This document shows, piece after piece, positions 63,172-64,000 of a stretch of DNA of 64,000 bases. Source of the DNA: JBGPTK01 sp963797765. Its GTDB lineage: Bacteria; Acidobacteriota; Terriglobia; Acidiferrales; UBA7541. The notes under the pieces are model-generated. The model saw nothing but the letters and a program-made list of their open reading frames with translations, had not been told where the DNA came from and made no database searches. The first letter of the stretch is position 1. Every line of letters starts with the position of its first letter. Both the position numbers and the translations under genes were made by a program. The stretch is taken from positions 1,364,001-1,428,000 of the forward strand of contig CAWCQU010000002.1 in assembly GCA_963797765.1 (NCBI GenBank). The letters run 5' to 3'.

Positions 63172-64000
63172 CTAGACGGCCGCGGATTTGCCGAGCATGG
63201 ATTTGAATTCGGGATCATCGCGCAGGCATTCGAGATCGGGATCGCGGGCGGCCCAATCGAACATGGAAAATCCCACGTCGCGGGCTTTCTTCAGCATGGC
63301 CAGCGATTCGGCCTTTCGCTGCATCACGCCGTAGACGCATGCGGCGTTATAGAGAATGTTGGCGTCCTTCGGACGCAGGGCCGTGGCAATCTGCAGCTCG
63401 CGGCTGGCGTCGTCCTCGCGCTTCAATTGAGCAAATTGAACCGCCAGCAGCACCCGGGCGCGCACGTCTTCAGGCACCAATTCGAGTTGCATTTGGAGGG
63501 CCTTGAGGTAACGCACCCGCCAGGCTTCGAGGCGCTCCCTTTGCCCCAGCCGATCGAAAGCCAGCATGATGGGAACATAAATATTGTAGTCGTCGCCTGA
63601 AAACTCCAGGGCACGGTCGGCCAGCGCAGCCGCTTCCGCAAAACGATCGGAAGCAAAATACGCGCCGCCTAGAGTCCAAAAGACGCTCTCGCAATCCGGC
63701 TTGAGCTCAATCGCCTGCAGAGCGTATTGGATAGCTTCGTCATATTTCCCCTGAGACATCGCAATCCGGGCGCGGGCGGAAAGAGCGCTCGGCAGTTGCG
63801 GCTGCAGGGCCAGCGCGCGCTCGCAGGCCGCTAATCCCTTTTCGACCCAGCGGTCCTGCTTTTCATGCCACTCGTAGAACAGCGCGCAAACCAAACCCAG
63901 GCCGGCGTGCGCCAGGGCAAATCGCGAATCGAGCGAAATGGCTTGCTCGTACATTTGAATGGCGACTTCGAGATCGGTGCGTGTGATGCGGCGGGTGTGG
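63172..64000 (-). CDS. TPR-repeat protein, C-terminal part (continues past the window edge)
   Basis: At least 275 residues remain in frame to the window edge. Tandem TPR units are visible: ALQPQLPSALSARARIAMSQ, GKYDEAIQYALQAIELKPDC, DRFAEAAALADRALEFSGDD and ALRPKDANILYNAACVYGVM, each with the usual small-residue and aromatic spacing. The tail (AMLKKARDVGFSMFDWAARD then PDLECLRDDPEF) is common at the end of Acidobacterial kinases, adenylate cyclases and regulators that carry TPRs, so the missing N-terminus may be such a domain. The TAG stop codon lies in the target duplication of the miniature element. Confidence 0.8.
   Translation of the reverse strand, partial: HTRRITRTDLEVAIQMYEQAISLDSRFALAHAGLGLVCALFYEWHEKQDRWVEKGLAACERALALQPQLPSALSARARIAMSQGKYDEAIQYALQAIELKPDCESVFWTLGGAYFASDRFAEAAALADRALEFSGDDYNIYVPIMLAFDRLGQRERLEAWRVRYLKALQMQLELVPEDVRARVLLAVQFAQLKREDDASRELQIATALRPKDANILYNAACVYGVMQRKAESLAMLKKARDVGFSMFDWAARDPDLECLRDDPEFKSMLGKSAAV

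Overview
The window looks like chromosomal DNA of an Acidobacteriota bacterium. This is inferred from gene content, not from a marker search. It has a Cna-B/carboxypeptidase-like TonB-type outer-membrane protein without a local partner, a MacB-like ABC permease of the Acidobacterial ADOP type, several ECF sigma/anti-sigma pairs, a zinc-ribbon Ser/Thr kinase, a GDYXXLXY/DUF2157 pair, the futalosine menaquinone gene mqnE, and many short palindromic repeats between genes. Base composition is moderately GC-rich. The main exception is an AT-richer stretch near 50.7-50.9 kb.

Layout. 0-6.3 kb: a secreted phosphoesterase cut by the left edge, a CPBP protease, then ubiX, a UbiA-type prenyltransferase and mqnE (quinone synthesis). 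5.6-7.4 kb: an ECF sigma/anti-sigma/Spy-like operon. 7.6-12.4 kb: two divergent glycosyltransferases and the DUF2157/GDYXXLXY membrane pair. 13.3-18.9 kb: the TonB-type receptor, a badly decayed SRA-HNH endonuclease gene and an M24 aminopeptidase. 19-30.6 kb: mostly housekeeping genes (efp, purB, DEAD-box helicase, PPOX flavoprotein) with a double cupredoxin, an alpha/beta hydrolase and a 921-residue kinase. 31-43.4 kb: aldo/keto reductase, VOC protein, two more sigma factors, an operon of sigma, anti-sigma and two HEAT-repeat proteins, the ABC permease and a Gly-rich secreted protein. 44-48 kb: the conserved tilS-hpt-ftsH block. 48.3-50.1 kb: membrane proteins, a tiny secreted peptide with four repeats, and tRNA-Met. 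50.6-55.6 kb: an accessory island with an HNH nuclease, an EcoRII-like nuclease lacking its N-terminal part, Vsr, a REP-associated transposase element and its deletion derivative. 55.7-64 kb: lipid kinase, a LysW-like acidic protein, Nudix hydrolase, sigma/anti-sigma/DUF4097 operon, TauE-type exporter and a TPR protein cut by the right edge.

Three themes stand out. First, the operons at 5.6-7.4, 35.6-39.8 and 58.5-61.7 kb all pair an ECF sigma with an anti-sigma and then one or two exported proteins, suggesting envelope sensing. Second, at least four repeat families occupy the intergenic DNA. One is a miniature transposable element of about 150 bp with terminal inverted repeats and 9-bp target duplications, present in five copies. 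Third, about a dozen genes, including purB and tilS, are each broken by a single apparent indel. Uncorrected sequencing or assembly errors explain this better than real gene loss, so those genes are annotated across the break.
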